Below are positions 21,243 through 28,775 of a stretch of DNA of 29,309 nt, one piece after another. Below the pieces are notes generated by a model that did no database searches, had not been told where the DNA came from, and saw nothing but the letters and a program-made list of their open reading frames with translations. Position 1 is the first letter of the stretch, and every line of letters begins with the position of its first letter. The position numbers and the translations under genes are program-made. Origin of the DNA: CAZUPF01 sp964622035 (GTDB lineage Bacteria; Patescibacteriota; WWE3; JAUXAW01; JAYEID01); NCBI GenBank assembly GCA_964622035.1, contig CAZUPF010000005.1, positions 1 through 29,309 on the forward strand. The letters run 5' to 3'.

Positions 21243-21847
21243 ATGGTCAAAATCGAACCTTTGGGCTATTCAAGTTTTAAAGTCACGGGAAGGGAGTCCA
21301 GCCTAGTTATTGACCCCTTTCATCAAAAGGCGACCGGGCTGCCGTGGGTAGAGAAGGAAGCAGATTTAGTTCTAATTAGTTCCGATCACCCGGGTCACAA
21401 TAATGCTGGGGGTGTTTCCGGGCTTGCGTATGTGGTTTCGGGACCTGGTGAGTATGAGGTTCGGGGGGTTGCTGTTCGTGGGTTTTCCTTGGGGGATAGT
21501 ACTGCCTACCAGTTTCGCCTGGACGGACTCTCCTTTCTCTATCTGGGCGGTCTGCAAGGGCTTCTTGCGGAAGAGTGCCTTTCCCAAACGGGAGAGACGG
21601 GTATTCTCTTCATTCCTGTTGGGGGCGTCTCCACCATTGGTGCGGAGGAAGCTGCTCGGGTAGTTGCTCAAGTTGGACCAAGAATTGTGATCCCGATGCA
21701 GTATCAGCAGGATACGAAGGAGTTATCGGCACTTGCTCCAGTTGATAAANNNNNNNNNNGGGGGGAGGAGTCGAGCGGGTGCCCGTTTTGCAACTAAAGC
21801 CTCGAGCGGAGTTGCCGGAGGAGACTAAGGTAGTTATTTTAGAGTAA
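21243..21847 (+). CDS. MBL-fold (UlaG-like) protein with degenerate metal site; interrupted by assembly gap
   Basis: About 200 aa plus the missing gap. The start IEPLGYSSFKV and LVIDPF, then VSGPGEYEVRGV, LFIPVGG and IVIPMQY follow the order of small metallo-beta-lactamase-like proteins common in CPR genomes. The HxHxDH motif appears as S47-D48-H49-P50-G51-H52, so one His and the Asp are lost, and the later IPMHY His is Gln. It may no longer bind two metals. Ten Ns at 21750-21759 interrupt it; after the gap the natural C-terminus (LKPRAELPEETKVVILE, stop at 21845-21847) is in a different frame from the start, so the true gap length is not ten. A short ending at 21797 read straight through the gap is an artefact. 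Function unknown. Confidence 0.8.
21750..21759. other. Assembly gap (10 N, length arbitrary)
   Basis: Ten Ns inside the MBL-fold gene. The frame before and after differ, so the real length is unknown. Confidence 0.95.
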
Positions 21848-21862
21848 GCTTATCTTTTTGCT

Positions 21863-23167
21863 GTGGTAATAGAAAAGCTCCCACCCCAAAATACGGAGGC
21901 GGAGCGGTCTATCCTGGGAGCGCTCCTTTTGGACGAGGACGCTGTTATTCAGGTGGTAGAGGGTTTGCGCCCTGAGCACTTTTATAGCCAGCATCATGGG
22001 AGAATTTACCGGGCTATTTACGATCTCTTCGATCGTCGTGAGCCGGCGGATGTGGTAACGGTTACCGATGAATTGCGGAAGGCTGGGGTCTTGGAGGAGG
22101 TTGGGGGGGCTGCCTACTTGGCTGACCTGGTAAACTCCGTACCCACTAGTGCTCATGCTACTTACTATTCGGAGATAGTGAGGGAGTGTGCGGCTAGAAG
22201 GCGCCTGATTTCGGTGGCGGCGCGTATCTCCGAACTGGGTTACGAGGAGGGGGCAAAGTCGTCTGATCTTCTGGACCAGGCAGAACGGGAGCTTTTCTCT
22301 ATTGCGGAGAGGCATTTTGAGAGAGATTTCGTTTCTATTGGACAAACCTTGGAGGTCGTTTTTGATCAGCTAGATGAGTTACACAAGAGTACCGGCTCGC
22401 TTCGGGGTGTTCCTACCGGTTTTCCAAGTCTCGACGAAAAGTTGGCGGGGCTTCAAGATTCGAATCTAGTTATTCTCGCTGCCCGTCCTTCAGTGGGTAA
22501 GACCTCCTTGGCTACTAACATTGCTCAGTATGCGGCGGTGGAGAAGGGGATCCCGGTTGGTATTTTCTCTTTGGAAACTTCTAAGGAGCAGTTGGTGTAC
22601 CGAATGCTTTCGGCCCAGGCTGATGTTGACGGGTGGCGCCTGACGACGGGCAATTTGGAGGAGGACGACTTTCGGCGGATTGGTGAGGCGATGGGGGTAC
22701 TCGATGAGGCGCCTATTTTTATTGACGACGCGCCCGGAGCGAATGTGTTGGAGATGCGGACTAAAGCGCGAAAACTGCAGTTAGAGCAGGGGGTGCGGTT
22801 GATAATTATTGACTATTTGCAGTTAGCTAAGGGGCGGGGACTCGAGAATCGAGTACAAGAGGTATCCGAAATCTCACAATCTCTTAAGAATTTGTCTCGG
22901 GAGTTGCATATTCCCGTTTTGGCCCTTTCCCAGCTCTCGCGGGCTGTAGAATCTCGTACCACTCCCAGACCCCAGCTTTCTGATCTTCGGGACTCGGGGT
23001 CTATTGAGCAGGATGCTGATGTGGTTATGTTCCTATATCGGGAAGACGAGGAAAACAGATCTGATGTAAATTTACTTATATCCAAGCACCGTAGTGGGCC
23101 GACTGGCGAGATTAAGCTGTCTTTTCGGGGCGATCGAACAAGGTTTTATGAGCAGGAAGAGGGCTAG
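21863..23167 (+). CDS. dnaB: Replicative DNA helicase DnaB
   Basis: 434 aa, slightly short. Hexameric 5'-3' helicase of the replication fork. N-terminal domain begins LPPQNTEAERSILGALLLDE and includes DVVTVTDELRKAGVLEEVGG. The RecA-like domain has Walker A ARPSVGKTS (about 207-215), IFSLETSKEQL, LIIIDYLQL (Walker B), and LSQLSRAVESR with DLRDSGSIEQDAD. No intein is present. Start is the GTG at 21863 (16 nt after the MBL stop), needed to include the conserved PPQNTEAE; no Shine-Dalgarno was seen, so it may be coupled to the MBL-fold gene. A tRNA-Leu follows within 8 nt. Confidence 0.95.
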   Translation: MVIEKLPPQNTEAERSILGALLLDEDAVIQVVEGLRPEHFYSQHHGRIYRAIYDLFDRREPADVVTVTDELRKAGVLEEVGGAAYLADLVNSVPTSAHATYYSEIVRECAARRRLISVAARISELGYEEGAKSSDLLDQAERELFSIAERHFERDFVSIGQTLEVVFDQLDELHKSTGSLRGVPTGFPSLDEKLAGLQDSNLVILAARPSVGKTSLATNIAQYAAVEKGIPVGIFSLETSKEQLVYRMLSAQADVDGWRLTTGNLEEDDFRRIGEAMGVLDEAPIFIDDAPGANVLEMRTKARKLQLEQGVRLIIIDYLQLAKGRGLENRVQEVSEISQSLKNLSRELHIPVLALSQLSRAVESRTTPRPQLSDLRDSGSIEQDADVVMFLYREDEENRSDVNLLISKHRSGPTGEIKLSFRGDRTRFYEQEEG

Positions 23168-23174
23168 TATTGGA

Positions 23175-23263
23175 GCCGGAGTGGTGAAACTGGTAGACAC
23201 GCGGGACTCAAAATCCCGTGGGGCTAAACCCCCGTGAGAGTTCGAGTCTCTCCTCCGGCACCA
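23175..23263 (+). tRNA. tRNA-Leu (anticodon CAA)
   Basis: Acceptor stem GCCGGAG (23175-23181) pairs with CTCCGGC (23253-23259), followed by discriminator A and an encoded CCA. The anticodon stem CGGGA/TCCCG encloses the loop CTCAAAA, so the anticodon is CAA, reading UUG. The long variable arm (GGGGCTAAACCCCC) and the T-arm GAGAG-TTCGAGT-CTCTC fit a class II tRNA-Leu. Length 89. Probably cotranscribed with dnaB. Confidence 0.95.
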
Positions 23264-23282
23264 GTTTGTTGGTTTTAGGCGC

Positions 23283-23337
23283 TATGAGCTACCCAATTCT
23301 CTTGAGAATCGGCCCGGTAACAATCTACTCTTACGGT
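23283..23337 (+). repeat. 55-bp exact duplicate left of the 100-N gap (assembly overlap, copy 1)
   Basis: These 55 bases are identical to 23438-23492 and contain the same lgt-like start (ATG 23284). Two contig ends that share an overlap were joined by 100 Ns rather than merged. Biologically only one copy should exist. Confidence 0.93.
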
Positions 23338-23437
23338 NNNNNNNNNNNNNNNNNNNNNNNNNNNNNNNNNNNNNNNNNNNNNNNNNNNNNNNNNNNNNNN
23401 NNNNNNNNNNNNNNNNNNNNNNNNNNNNNNNNNNNNN
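23338..23437. other. Assembly gap (100 N) that is probably not real
   Basis: The run has the conventional placeholder length of 100 and is flanked by 55-bp identical ends, so the true sequence is most likely continuous across it with one copy removed. Confidence 0.9.
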
Positions 23438-23492
23438 TATGAGCTACCCAATTCTCTTGAGAATCGGCCCGGTAACAATCTACTCTTACGGT
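23438..23492 (+). repeat. 55-bp exact duplicate right of the 100-N gap (assembly overlap, copy 2)
   Basis: Second copy of the contig-end overlap; this one continues into the complete Lgt-like gene. Confidence 0.93.
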
Positions 23493-24506
23493 TTGCTCCT
23501 AACTTTAGCTATTTTGGGAGGAGTGTTCCTTTTTTGGAGGAGGGCGCGTCGGGAGGGTTTTGCTGAGGAGTCAATTCTTGACCTGGCGTTAGTTACGCTC
23601 ATCTCCGGGGTTGTTGGCGCCCGAGTTCTTTTTATTTTGGCTAACTTTCCTGTTTTTCGTTCCGACCCGCTTGATGTTTTCCGCTCCTTTAATACCGGAC
23701 TCTCTTTCCTCGGCGGCCTCATCTTTGGCACTCTGGGGTTTTTCCTCTTTACTCGTAGGCATACCTGGTCCTTCTCCAAACTTACTGATCTGGCGGTTCC
23801 GGGCCTTGCCCTCGCCCAAGCGCTGGGATCTTTGGGACTCCTTCTTTCTGGGTTTGCCCAAGCAACTGTGGGTGAGGAGGCCATACTGTTCTTTCTGGTT
23901 TTTCTGATTCTTAGCCTTCTCGAGAGGCGGCAATTTAGCGAGCAAGCGGGTACTAAGTTGGGTACTGGTTTTTTAACCCTCCTTTGGCTTTTCCTTTTTA
24001 GTAGTATCCGCTTCGTTACCGGTTTTTATCGCGCGGGCGCAGGCGGTCTTGAGCTGCTTACCCGGGTTCTTTCCGGGCTGTCTTTAGCGGGTAGCGGCTT
24101 GGTCTTAGGCTTTAGATACTCCCCTGACTGGGTCAAGGTTTGGGGTTGGGTGAAGAAGGCGAGACTTCCTAAACCCCCACTGTCGTGGCTTTCTCGGGAG
24201 AAATTAGAAATTACTGAGGAGCAACAACGGCTTCGCGCTGGCAACCTGTCCTTCCGATTCGGGAGGACGGAGAGTAACGCCGAGCTGGGCGAGGAGGCTC
24301 AGGAGCAGATAAGTCATACCTACGCTCGGGCGATGGCGGAGTTTCTGCGCGACTTTGGTCGGCAGATCAACAAGGCTCTCTCGCGGGCGCGCAAGGGGAA
24401 GTACGGGATTTGTGAGTGTTGCGGGAAACAGATTTCCCTCGGGAGGCTCAAGGCCTACCCCGCGGCAACGAGTTGTATTGCGTGTGAGGAGAAACGCGAA
24501 AGTTAA
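23439..24506 (+). CDS. Lgt-like membrane protein fused to a DksA/TraR-type zinc finger
   Basis: 355 aa. Residues 1-225 form a multi-pass membrane domain like prolipoprotein diacylglyceryl transferase: IYSYGLLL (14-21), NTGLSFLGGLIFG (85-97) where Lgt has its SFHGG, a PGLALAQALGSLG block (121-133), and IRFVTGFYRAG (190-200). The essential His is Leu91; the GRLGNFINGE block is degenerate (Arg to Ser131, Asn to Leu134); RFxxEFxR has Gly for Glu. Catalysis therefore looks lost. A charged linker (240-285) leads to a C-terminal DksA/TraR domain: QINKALSRARKGKYGICECCGK and CIAC, with zinc Cys 325, 328, 346 and 349. The contiguous sequence after 23438 shows that the fusion is not made by the gap. The ATG at 23439 is the natural start. 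Such zinc fingers in DksA/TraR proteins bind RNA polymerase; here its role is unknown. Confidence 0.85.
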   Translation: MSYPILLRIGPVTIYSYGLLLTLAILGGVFLFWRRARREGFAEESILDLALVTLISGVVGARVLFILANFPVFRSDPLDVFRSFNTGLSFLGGLIFGTLGFFLFTRRHTWSFSKLTDLAVPGLALAQALGSLGLLLSGFAQATVGEEAILFFLVFLILSLLERRQFSEQAGTKLGTGFLTLLWLFLFSSIRFVTGFYRAGAGGLELLTRVLSGLSLAGSGLVLGFRYSPDWVKVWGWVKKARLPKPPLSWLSREKLEITEEQQRLRAGNLSFRFGRTESNAELGEEAQEQISHTYARAMAEFLRDFGRQINKALSRARKGKYGICECCGKQISLGRLKAYPAATSCIACEEKRES

Positions 24507-24561
24507 TGCTCCACTTGCTGGAAAGCAGGGGTTGCCGATATGTTATGAGGAGGAATTCCTA

Positions 24562-25242
24562 ATGGATGTTGTTTATGAGGACGATTCTATTTTGGTGGTG
24601 AGTAAACCGTCCGGTTTGGTGGTAAATCGGTCGGAGACCTGGAAGGGAGAGACTCTCCAGGGGTGGTTGGAAGATTACCTGGACCTTGGTGGCATTGGTA
24701 TAGGGGGGAGAGCGGGGGTGGTTCACCGGTTGGACAAGGGAACTTCTGGACTCTTGGTTGTTGCTAAAACGGAGGAGGCGTTCGATTCTCTTCAGGCCCA
24801 GTTCAAGGATCGGGGGGTGAAGAAGCGGTACCTGGCCTTGGCTTATGGGGCGGTTTCGCCGAAGGGGGGGATTATTGATGCGCCTTTATCGCGCAACCNN
24901 NNNNNNNNGGCCGTGGTCGAGGGGGGGAGGGCGGCGATTACTCATTTCGAGGTGAAAAGATACTTAAAGCAGGGAAAGCAACCGCTTACTTTCTTGGAAG
25001 TGGCGCCCAAGACAGGGAGAACTCACCAGATCAGGGCTCACCTGGCCGCCTTCGGCAATCCTTTGGTTGGGGATATTCTTTACGGGGGGAGGAGAAGGGG
25101 TCGGCAGGGACAAGAGTGGTGCCCCCGCCTGTTTCTGCACGCCTCCTACCTCGGTTTTCGGCACCCCGGGACGGCACATTGGGTGGAGTTTGAGTCCGGG
25201 TTACCTTCGGAGCTAGCAGATGTCTTGGGGAGGTTAGAATAA
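24562..25242 (+). CDS. RluA-family rRNA/tRNA pseudouridine synthase (with small assembly gap)
   Basis: About 226 aa plus missing bases. Converts uridine to pseudouridine in RNA. The start follows GAGGAGGA; upstream frame (from 24355) lies in the Lgt fusion. Motifs: VVYEDDSILVVSKPSG (motif I), HRLDKGTSGLLVVAKT with catalytic D58 (motif II), KKRYLALAYG, VAPKTGRTHQIRAHLAAFGNPLVGD (motif III) and LFLHASYLGFRHP. No S4 domain precedes the catalytic domain. Ten Ns (24899-24908) fall between SRN and AVVEGGRAA; relatives usually have a few more residues there, so the gap is probably underestimated, though it is in frame as given. The target uridine cannot be assigned. The stop overlaps the next ATG (TAATG). 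Confidence 0.92.
   Translation: MDVVYEDDSILVVSKPSGLVVNRSETWKGETLQGWLEDYLDLGGIGIGGRAGVVHRLDKGTSGLLVVAKTEEAFDSLQAQFKDRGVKKRYLALAYGAVSPKGGIIDAPLSRNXXXXAVVEGGRAAITHFEVKRYLKQGKQPLTFLEVAPKTGRTHQIRAHLAAFGNPLVGDILYGGRRRGRQGQEWCPRLFLHASYLGFRHPGTAHWVEFESGLPSELADVLGRLE
24899..24908. other. Assembly gap (10 N) in the pseudouridine synthase gene
   Basis: Ten Ns interrupt the segment that in RluA-family proteins carries a basic PxxRxxM-like stretch. Confidence 0.95.
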
Positions 25243-26186
25243 TGGCCAAGAAACGCCGCCGCTCAAAAAGTCGTCCCAAACTCAAAAAGAGGGTAAGAAC
25301 GGTGGGTTTGGCAGTTTTGGTGGTTATCTCGACCTTGGCTACTTTAGCGGTCCTCTATGTTTTCCGGCTTCTAAGCCGCCCCTTCGTTCGGGCGGAGGAT
25401 GGGGGGCGTCCCCCCTTTTCCTGGTCAGGGACGGTGCCGGTTAATCTTGCTTGGTTGGCGGGTCCCGCTGATTCTCCTGGTCAGGCCGCCGTTCTCCACC
25501 TTGACCCCCACCGGCAGCGGGCGGTCCTTATTGGGGTTAAGCCTGAGGAGCTTACCGAAGCGGGGATTTCCGAGCAGGTAAGGGCTTTAGCTGCCGTCAC
25601 CGCCCTCCCGATAGAGGGTTACTTTTTTATGGGAACAGGGGGACTCTCCGAGCTGCGGGAGATTTTGGGTCCGGATGCTACCTGGTCTCGTTGGGGTCTT
25701 AGTATTATCCCTAAACTTCCGACCTGCTTGCCTGTTTTTAGAAGGCATCTTCTGACCAACCTCTCGGTGGGGGATGTTTACCGGGTGGTTAGGTTTTTGG
25801 CTACTCTGCGGGAGGACCGCCGAGTGGTCGTTGATCTCTCCGAGACTGCTAGCTCTATTGGGGGGCTCTGTTTCGACGAGGTGTTACAGGATGAGGGGCT
25901 GCGTATTTTAGTTTTGAACGGAACGCGCCGGGCGGGTTTAGCCGCTCGTGCAGCGCAGTGGGTGGGGAACATGGGTGGTTTTGTTTTAGCGGTGGGTAAC
26001 GCCCCCCAACAGGACTACGAGCACTCTCTGATTTTGGCTACCGATGTGTCTTCATATACCGTTGATCGGTTGGCCTCCTCCTTTGCGGTTACTGATTTAC
26101 GGGCTATTGGTGAAGATGTGGAGTGGGCCAAGCGGGCGGATGTAGTTCTGATTTTAGGGCTTGACAAGACAAGCTTTTTCTGGTAA
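25242..26186 (+). CDS. Membrane-anchored LCP-like protein with C-terminal LytR_C domain
   Basis: 314 aa. A basic cytoplasmic tail (1-19, rich in Lys and Arg) and one membrane segment (about 21-43) put the rest outside. The C-terminal part (219-309) has LRILVLNGTRRAGLAARAAQWV, an internal GFVLAVGNA and RADVVLILGLD, which match the LytR_C (CpsA/LytR C-terminal) domain. The middle (65-145: VNLAWLAG, LHLDPHRQRAVLIGV, LPIEGYFFM, LREILG) follows the layout of LCP ligase domains, which attach glycopolymers to peptidoglycan, but the family's Arg/Asp active-site residues are not seen, so this is at best a degenerate LCP domain. It overlaps the pseudouridine synthase stop by one base and ends 28 nt before a strong terminator. 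Confidence 0.7.
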   Translation: MAKKRRRSKSRPKLKKRVRTVGLAVLVVISTLATLAVLYVFRLLSRPFVRAEDGGRPPFSWSGTVPVNLAWLAGPADSPGQAAVLHLDPHRQRAVLIGVKPEELTEAGISEQVRALAAVTALPIEGYFFMGTGGLSELREILGPDATWSRWGLSIIPKLPTCLPVFRRHLLTNLSVGDVYRVVRFLATLREDRRVVVDLSETASSIGGLCFDEVLQDEGLRILVLNGTRRAGLAARAAQWVGNMGGFVLAVGNAPQQDYEHSLILATDVSSYTVDRLASSFAVTDLRAIGEDVEWAKRADVVLILGLDKTSFFW

Positions 26187-26214
26187 CATGGGGCCAGTCT
26201 CTCTCCTTTCTTCA

Positions 26215-26246
26215 CCCCCGGGCCAAAAAGAGCCCGGGGGTTTTTA
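26215..26246 (+). terminator. Strong intrinsic terminator
   Basis: CCCCCGGGC (26215-26223) pairs perfectly with GCCCGGGGG (26232-26240) around an A-rich loop of eight bases, followed directly by TTTTTATT. It ends the lgt-like/rluA-like/LytR_C operon. Confidence 0.95.
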
Positions 26247-26259
26247 TTGTTTGTAACGT

Positions 26260-26289
26260 TTGACTTTTACGGGTTTTACGGGGTAAAAT
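26260..26289 (+). promoter_or_regulatory. Promoter of the VirD4/TraG-like ATPase operon
   Basis: -35 TTGACT (26260-26265), 18-bp spacer, -10 TAAAAT (26284-26289). The start codon at 26313 is 23 nt on, with GAGGGAG (26301-26307) as Shine-Dalgarno. It follows the terminator at once, so this is a separate unit. Confidence 0.7.
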
Positions 26290-26312
26290 GGTAGCGGCGA
26301 GAGGGAGCAAAT

Positions 26313-28775
26313 ATGACTTTAACTCTCATTTTAATTTCTCTAATTGTGGTTTTGGGTGGGGGGGCCCTGTTCTCCTGGCGGCGATCGCGGGAGGGGGGGG
26401 TGGGGGTGGGGTTTGGTGGGGAGGTTTTGGCTATTAGAGTCCCGAGGGAAAACGAGAAAGATGCTTTGGCTGCGGAGCAGATGTTCGCCTCCCTCCACGG
26501 TCTTTTGAAGATTACTCCCGAGGTTCAGGAACATTTGGCCTTCGAGGTTGTTGCTTCCACTTCTGGTATTTGTTTTTACGTTTGGACCCCTACCCATCTA
26601 CGGGAGTTTGTTAGAAACCAGATCTTTGCTCAGTACCCCGCTGCCGAAATTAGTGCAACTGCAGATTACGCTCAAGAGGTCTCCGATTTGGGTAACAGCC
26701 TTTCGGGGGCTCGTGTTACCCTCTCCCGCGAACAATTTTTCCCGATCAAGACATTTCCCGACTTCAAGGTAGACCCTCTGGCGGCGATTACTGGGGCGTT
26801 GACCGAAGTGGGGGAGGGGGAAGAGATTTGGGTGCAAATTCTCACTCGTCCTCTGCCCGATGTGTGGCAAGAGGAGGGGTATGACTATATCGACGCCTTG
26901 CGTAAAGGACTCCGTGGGGGAGATCTCTCTTTGGGCAGTTTGCTGAAGGCGTTTTTTTCTGAGGTGGCCTCTGTTTTTGCGGACATCCCCCGGCTTATCC
27001 TCCAGCCTGAGCAGACTATAGAGTTCAAGGATTCGGGGGGAGTGGAGCTTAGCTCGGCGCAACAGGCGGAGATCCAGGCTATTGAGGAGAAAGTGACGCG
27101 GATGGGCTTTGAATCTGCGGTAAGGGTTTTAACCTTGGCGCGTACTCCCGCTAAGGCCGAAAGTCTTCGGCGGAGCATATCGGCATCCTTCAAACAGTTT
27201 TCGACAGCCAACCTTAATTCATTTACTGAGGAGGCTACCGAAGATATTGACCAATTTCTGGAGGAGTACCGGGCGCGAATCTTTCCCAATGACTGGGCGT
27301 ATGTTCTAAATACCGAGGAGTTGGCTTCTGTTTTTCATCTGCCGCATGTTTCGGTTGAGACGCCGACGGTGGCGTGGTCGCTTTATAAGAAGGGTGAACC
27401 ACCTCTTAACCTTCCGATTGTAGGTGAGGACATTACCTATTTTGCCCGGACGACTTTCAGGGATCAGCTGGTTAAATTTGGTATAAAGCAGGAGGACCGC
27501 CCGCGCCACTTGTACGCGATTGGGAAAACGGGTACCGGGAAGACGACTCTTTTCCGAAACATGATTATTCAGGAGATGCGGAGAGGGGAGGGGGTTGGTT
27601 TTATAGATCCTCACGGAGACTCGATCGATTTCCTTCTCGATTACGTGCCTGAGGACCGGATTGATGATGTAATCTTATTTGATCCTGCCGACGGGGAGTT
27701 TCCGGTGGGGTTTAATATGTTGGAGATTGAGGATAAGAGCAAGAAGAGTCTGGTTGCTTCGGGTCTGATTGATGTGTTCCGTAAGCGGTTTGAGTTTTCG
27801 TGGGGGCCACGCTTGGAACACATACTCCGTAATTGTATTATGACTCTACTAGAGGTGCCCAATACGACTCTTCTGGGGGTGACTCGCCTGCTCCAAGACA
27901 AGAATTATCGCAACTACATTGTTCATCAGCTCCAAGACCCGGTTATTAGGCGTTTCTGGGAAGAGGAGTTTAAGGGGATGCTTTCTAATGATCGCCTGGT
28001 TACTGAGGCCATTGCCCCAATCCAGAATCGTTTAGGTCAGTTCCTCTCCTCGCCGATCGTGCGCAACATTGTAGGCCAGGCCCGTTCTAGCTTTGATTTG
28101 GGAGCAGCGATGGACCAGGGGAAGATCCTCTTTGTTAACCTTTCGAAGGGGAAGATTGGGGTGGACGACTCGGAGATCTTGGGCTCGATGCTTATCTCGC
28201 GTTTGCAGTTTGAGGCGATGCGGCGGGTTGATATTCCTGAAGAGCAGCGGCGTAATTTTTATCTTTATGTTGACGAGTTTCAGAATTTTGCTTCGGGTGC
28301 GTTTGCTAACATTCTTTCGGAGGCGCGAAAGTATCATCTTTGTCTCAACCTTACTCACCAGTATGTGAATCAGCTGCCGGAGGAAATGCGGGATGCGGTC
28401 TTTGGGAACGTGGGGACGATAATCTCCTTCGCCTTGGGTTCCCAGGATGCGAGCGTTCTCGCGGCCGAGTTTGCTCCCATCTTTGTCGAGGAAGATATTA
28501 TTGGTTTGGAAAAGTATCACGCCTATCTAGAGTTGATGATTAATGGAATGTCTTCGCGGCCTTTCTCGGCGCACGCCCTGGCCCCATTTGAGGATATGGT
28601 CGGTAGGGGGGCGGAAGTGTTGTCCCGCAGTCGGGAGAAATACGGTAGCTCTCGGGAGAAGGTGGAGGCGGCGGTTGCGAAGTGGAGCGAGACGCGATTT
28701 GATTTGGGAATGGCCAAAGCAGGAGAGGCTAGGGCGAGAGGAGGTGCTAAATATGGGGAAAACAACGCGCGTTAG
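26313..28775 (+). CDS. VirD4/TraG-like membrane ATPase (type IV secretion coupling-protein family)
   Basis: 820 aa. One N-terminal membrane segment (about 3-21), then a long region (about 40-370) with no motif I recognise, then a P-loop ATPase domain: Walker A GKTGTGKTT (about 403-411), FIDPHGD (about 431), Walker B YLYVDEFQNF (about 649-658), and NLTHQYVNQLPEE with a VFGNVGT block (sensor region). This organisation matches the TraG/VirD4 or TraD-like motor proteins, which pump DNA or proteins through type IV machinery; a DUF87/HerA-like helicase is the other possibility. The family recurs in CPR genomes. The first ~40 codons carry a very G-rich run. The stop overlaps the next gene by 23 bp. 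No relaxase, VirB4 or pilin gene is in the window. Confidence 0.85.
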   Translation: MTLTLILISLIVVLGGGALFSWRRSREGGVGVGFGGEVLAIRVPRENEKDALAAEQMFASLHGLLKITPEVQEHLAFEVVASTSGICFYVWTPTHLREFVRNQIFAQYPAAEISATADYAQEVSDLGNSLSGARVTLSREQFFPIKTFPDFKVDPLAAITGALTEVGEGEEIWVQILTRPLPDVWQEEGYDYIDALRKGLRGGDLSLGSLLKAFFSEVASVFADIPRLILQPEQTIEFKDSGGVELSSAQQAEIQAIEEKVTRMGFESAVRVLTLARTPAKAESLRRSISASFKQFSTANLNSFTEEATEDIDQFLEEYRARIFPNDWAYVLNTEELASVFHLPHVSVETPTVAWSLYKKGEPPLNLPIVGEDITYFARTTFRDQLVKFGIKQEDRPRHLYAIGKTGTGKTTLFRNMIIQEMRRGEGVGFIDPHGDSIDFLLDYVPEDRIDDVILFDPADGEFPVGFNMLEIEDKSKKSLVASGLIDVFRKRFEFSWGPRLEHILRNCIMTLLEVPNTTLLGVTRLLQDKNYRNYIVHQLQDPVIRRFWEEEFKGMLSNDRLVTEAIAPIQNRLGQFLSSPIVRNIVGQARSSFDLGAAMDQGKILFVNLSKGKIGVDDSEILGSMLISRLQFEAMRRVDIPEEQRRNFYLYVDEFQNFASGAFANILSEARKYHLCLNLTHQYVNQLPEEMRDAVFGNVGTIISFALGSQDASVLAAEFAPIFVEEDIIGLEKYHAYLELMINGMSSRPFSAHALAPFEDMVGRGAEVLSRSREKYGSSREKVEAAVAKWSETRFDLGMAKAGEARARGGAKYGENNAR
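26391..26421 (+). repeat. G-rich tract near the 5' end of the ATPase gene (possible G-quadruplex)
   Basis: G8 (26393-26400), T, G5, T, G4, TTTGGT and G4 in sequence. It meets the usual G-quadruplex pattern in the coding strand, about 80 bases into the gene. It encodes Gly/Val residues just after the membrane segment. Confidence 0.6.

Noticed and set aside
21864..21872. TGGTAATAG as another extended -10 promoter at the dnaB start
   Set aside because: It overlaps the dnaB start codon, and a transcript from it would miss the conserved DnaB N-terminus.
23284..23337. A second, truncated lgt-like gene
   Set aside because: It is the contig-overlap copy next to the 100-N gap, not a separate gene.
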